Position numbers and translations under genes: made by a program. Below the pieces are notes generated by a model, which worked only from the letters and a program-made list of their open reading frames with translations, did not search any database and was not told the DNA's origin. From Planctomycetota bacterium (GTDB lineage: Bacteria; Planctomycetota; UBA8742; SKZP01; JAIOTL01): DNA of 6,136 nt. Below are positions 5,299 to 6,136 of this stretch, in pieces. The first letter of the stretch is position 1; every line of letters starts with the position of its first letter. The stretch spans positions 1 through 6,136 of the forward strand of contig JAIOTL010000251.1 in NCBI GenBank assembly GCA_021106775.1. Direction: 5' to 3'.

Positions 5299-5333
5299 AT
5301 ATTGAAAGTGATTGTCAGGCAAAATATCTGACA
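5290..5333 (+). promoter_or_regulatory. overlapping alternative stems upstream of the membrane gene
   Basis: TTGCCTG (5290-5296) is complementary to CAGGCAA (5316-5322), and TGTCAG (5313-5318) to CTGACA (5328-5333). The first pairing would destroy both the 5279-5298 hairpin and the 5313-5333 hairpin, so the RNA could adopt either two small stems or one alternative stem. This is an attenuator-like geometry. The stems are short (6-8 bp) and three copies of CAGGCA could produce it by chance. No match to a known riboswitch class was recognised. Confidence 0.3.
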
Positions 5334-5393
5334 CACATTAATATATACAAAATTGATGTTACTGTGTACCGGGTTATGTAAATGAGGAAGTTT

Positions 5394-6136
5394 ATGAAAA
5401 CGGAGGATTCAAAGAGCAGAAATAGCAAAAAAATACTGAAAATAACATTTTCGGAAATTAGGCTGACCTTTGTGGGTTTCGGCAGGTTTTATATAGAATA
5501 TTTCAAAGCGTTAAGTTCTATCAGGCTTCATCCTCTGGCAATTGCCGACTGGTTGATGATGGTGTTATTTCTGTTGATTCTTTTCCTGCATCCATTTTTT
5601 CCGCCTGTATTGAAACTTTTATCATCAATCTACGTCATCTACATTTCATATCAAAAAACCAAAAGATTCGTGAAAAACGCGAGACATCAGCCGCAAAAGC
5701 AGCATGCGCGGATTCGAGGTGGAATTCTTGCCTTGTTCCCGTTTTATCTCGTCGCGGTAACGACCTTTATCTGGGGACTCTGGGAAGTTTGGCCCGGAAA
5801 TAAATATCAGAAACATTACGTAAAAGCGGGTATCGAGCAACCGAACACGCAGAATACTACGCAAACTCAGATAAGTATGACTGAGAAGGAAATTCACCCC
5901 GGTGTCAAAATTCGCGATAATACTGACTCTGAGTTGAAAGTTATATACGAACAAACCGGAAATTCCCCTCTAAACGTTCTAAACGACGCATATCCCGGAA
6001 AAACCCCTAAAAACTTGGAGTTTCTACCTGAATATAATAATGCTTTGTCATTCTTGATTTATTCGCTGAAAGTTAATTTACCAATCAATTTAGCAGGTAA
6101 CACCGAGTTTGTGCATAACGCCTTCGTTGTTGATGA
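5394..6136 (+). CDS. predicted multi-pass membrane protein of unknown function, 3' end beyond the window
   Basis: From ATG 5394 the frame stays open for 247 codons and runs off the right edge, so only the N-terminal part is seen. I do not recognise the family. The visible product has a basic N-terminus (MKTEDSKSRNSKKILK) and two closely spaced hydrophobic segments at about 48-66 (ADWLMMVLFLLILFLHP) and 68-86. A basic loop (KTKRFVKNARHQPQKQHARIR) and a third hydrophobic segment at about 108-130 (ILALFPFYLVAVTTFIWGLW) follow. After that comes a polar Q/T/N-rich linker (about 147-165) and the start of a soluble domain. The basic stretches suggest the N-terminus and first large loop are cytoplasmic, which would put the C-terminal domain in the periplasm. 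GAGGA ends five bases before ATG 5394. An in-frame ATG at 5382, directly after a TAA, would add four residues and is the alternative start. The same-strand order suggests a possible link with the STAS gene. Confidence 0.8.
   Translation, partial: MKTEDSKSRNSKKILKITFSEIRLTFVGFGRFYIEYFKALSSIRLHPLAIADWLMMVLFLLILFLHPFFPPVLKLLSSIYVIYISYQKTKRFVKNARHQPQKQHARIRGGILALFPFYLVAVTTFIWGLWEVWPGNKYQKHYVKAGIEQPNTQNTTQTQISMTEKEIHPGVKIRDNTDSELKVIYEQTGNSPLNVLNDAYPGKTPKNLEFLPEYNNALSFLIYSLKVNLPINLAGNTEFVHNAFVVD

Noticed and set aside
5279..5333. CRISPR-like or tandem repeat array
   Set aside because: The three CAGGCA/TGCCTG units are only 6-8 bases long, irregularly spaced and in alternating orientation, with no repeat-spacer periodicity and no cas genes.
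5646..5954. 102-codon minus-strand frame near the right edge
   Set aside because: The opposite strand carries a longer frame with three membrane segments, an SD-like site and no stop to the window end, which is the better gene.

Overview
The window looks like a chromosomal segment of a moderately AT-rich Gram-negative bacterium. AccA similarity, the histidine kinase H-box style and the gene content fit the Bacteroidota/Chlorobi/Ignavibacteria (FCB) neighbourhood. That placement is tentative. Clear Shine-Dalgarno sites (GGAGG or AAGGAG) precede accA, the nuclease gene and the STAS gene, which argues against classical Bacteroidia, where SD sites are rare. No rRNA, tRNA, CRISPR array or insertion sequence was seen.

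Layout from left to right. (1) 1-83, minus strand: N-terminus of an isocitrate/isopropylmalate dehydrogenase family enzyme. (2) 84-471: AT-rich intergenic region with short repeats, a candidate promoter for gene 1 and no convincing gene. (3) 472-2073, plus: two-TM sensor histidine kinase with no response regulator beside it. (4) 2177-3160, plus: accA, the alpha subunit of acetyl-CoA carboxylase carboxyltransferase. (5) 3157-4200, minus: an AT-rich two-part block. The promoter-proximal part encodes a stand-alone HsdR-N-like PD-(D/E)XK nuclease domain (3553-4200). The distal part (3157-3498) is an unrecognised ORF in the same reading frame, separated by one TAA codon and a coding-like linker, so the pair may be one interrupted gene. 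It converges on accA with overlapping stop codons inside a hairpin. (6) 4366-5247, plus: STAS-domain protein with a TTG start, a low-complexity linker and a predicted beta-rich C-terminal domain. (7) 5248-5393: leader with several short, partly mutually exclusive inverted repeats. (8) 5394-6136, plus: a membrane protein with three predicted TM helices, still open at the window edge.

Functional reading. Genes 1 and 4 are core metabolism (branched-chain amino acid or TCA-type dehydrogenase; first committed step of fatty-acid synthesis). The nuclease block is markedly more AT-rich than accA and carries no modification or specificity subunit or helicase, so it reads as an accessory, possibly decaying, insertion between core genes. 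The STAS protein and the membrane protein could form a signalling pair, but only their order and orientation support that. No complete, recognisable new system is visible. The most notable points are the in-frame stop in the nuclease gene, the STAS/beta-domain architecture, the truncated membrane gene, and the competing hairpins upstream of it.
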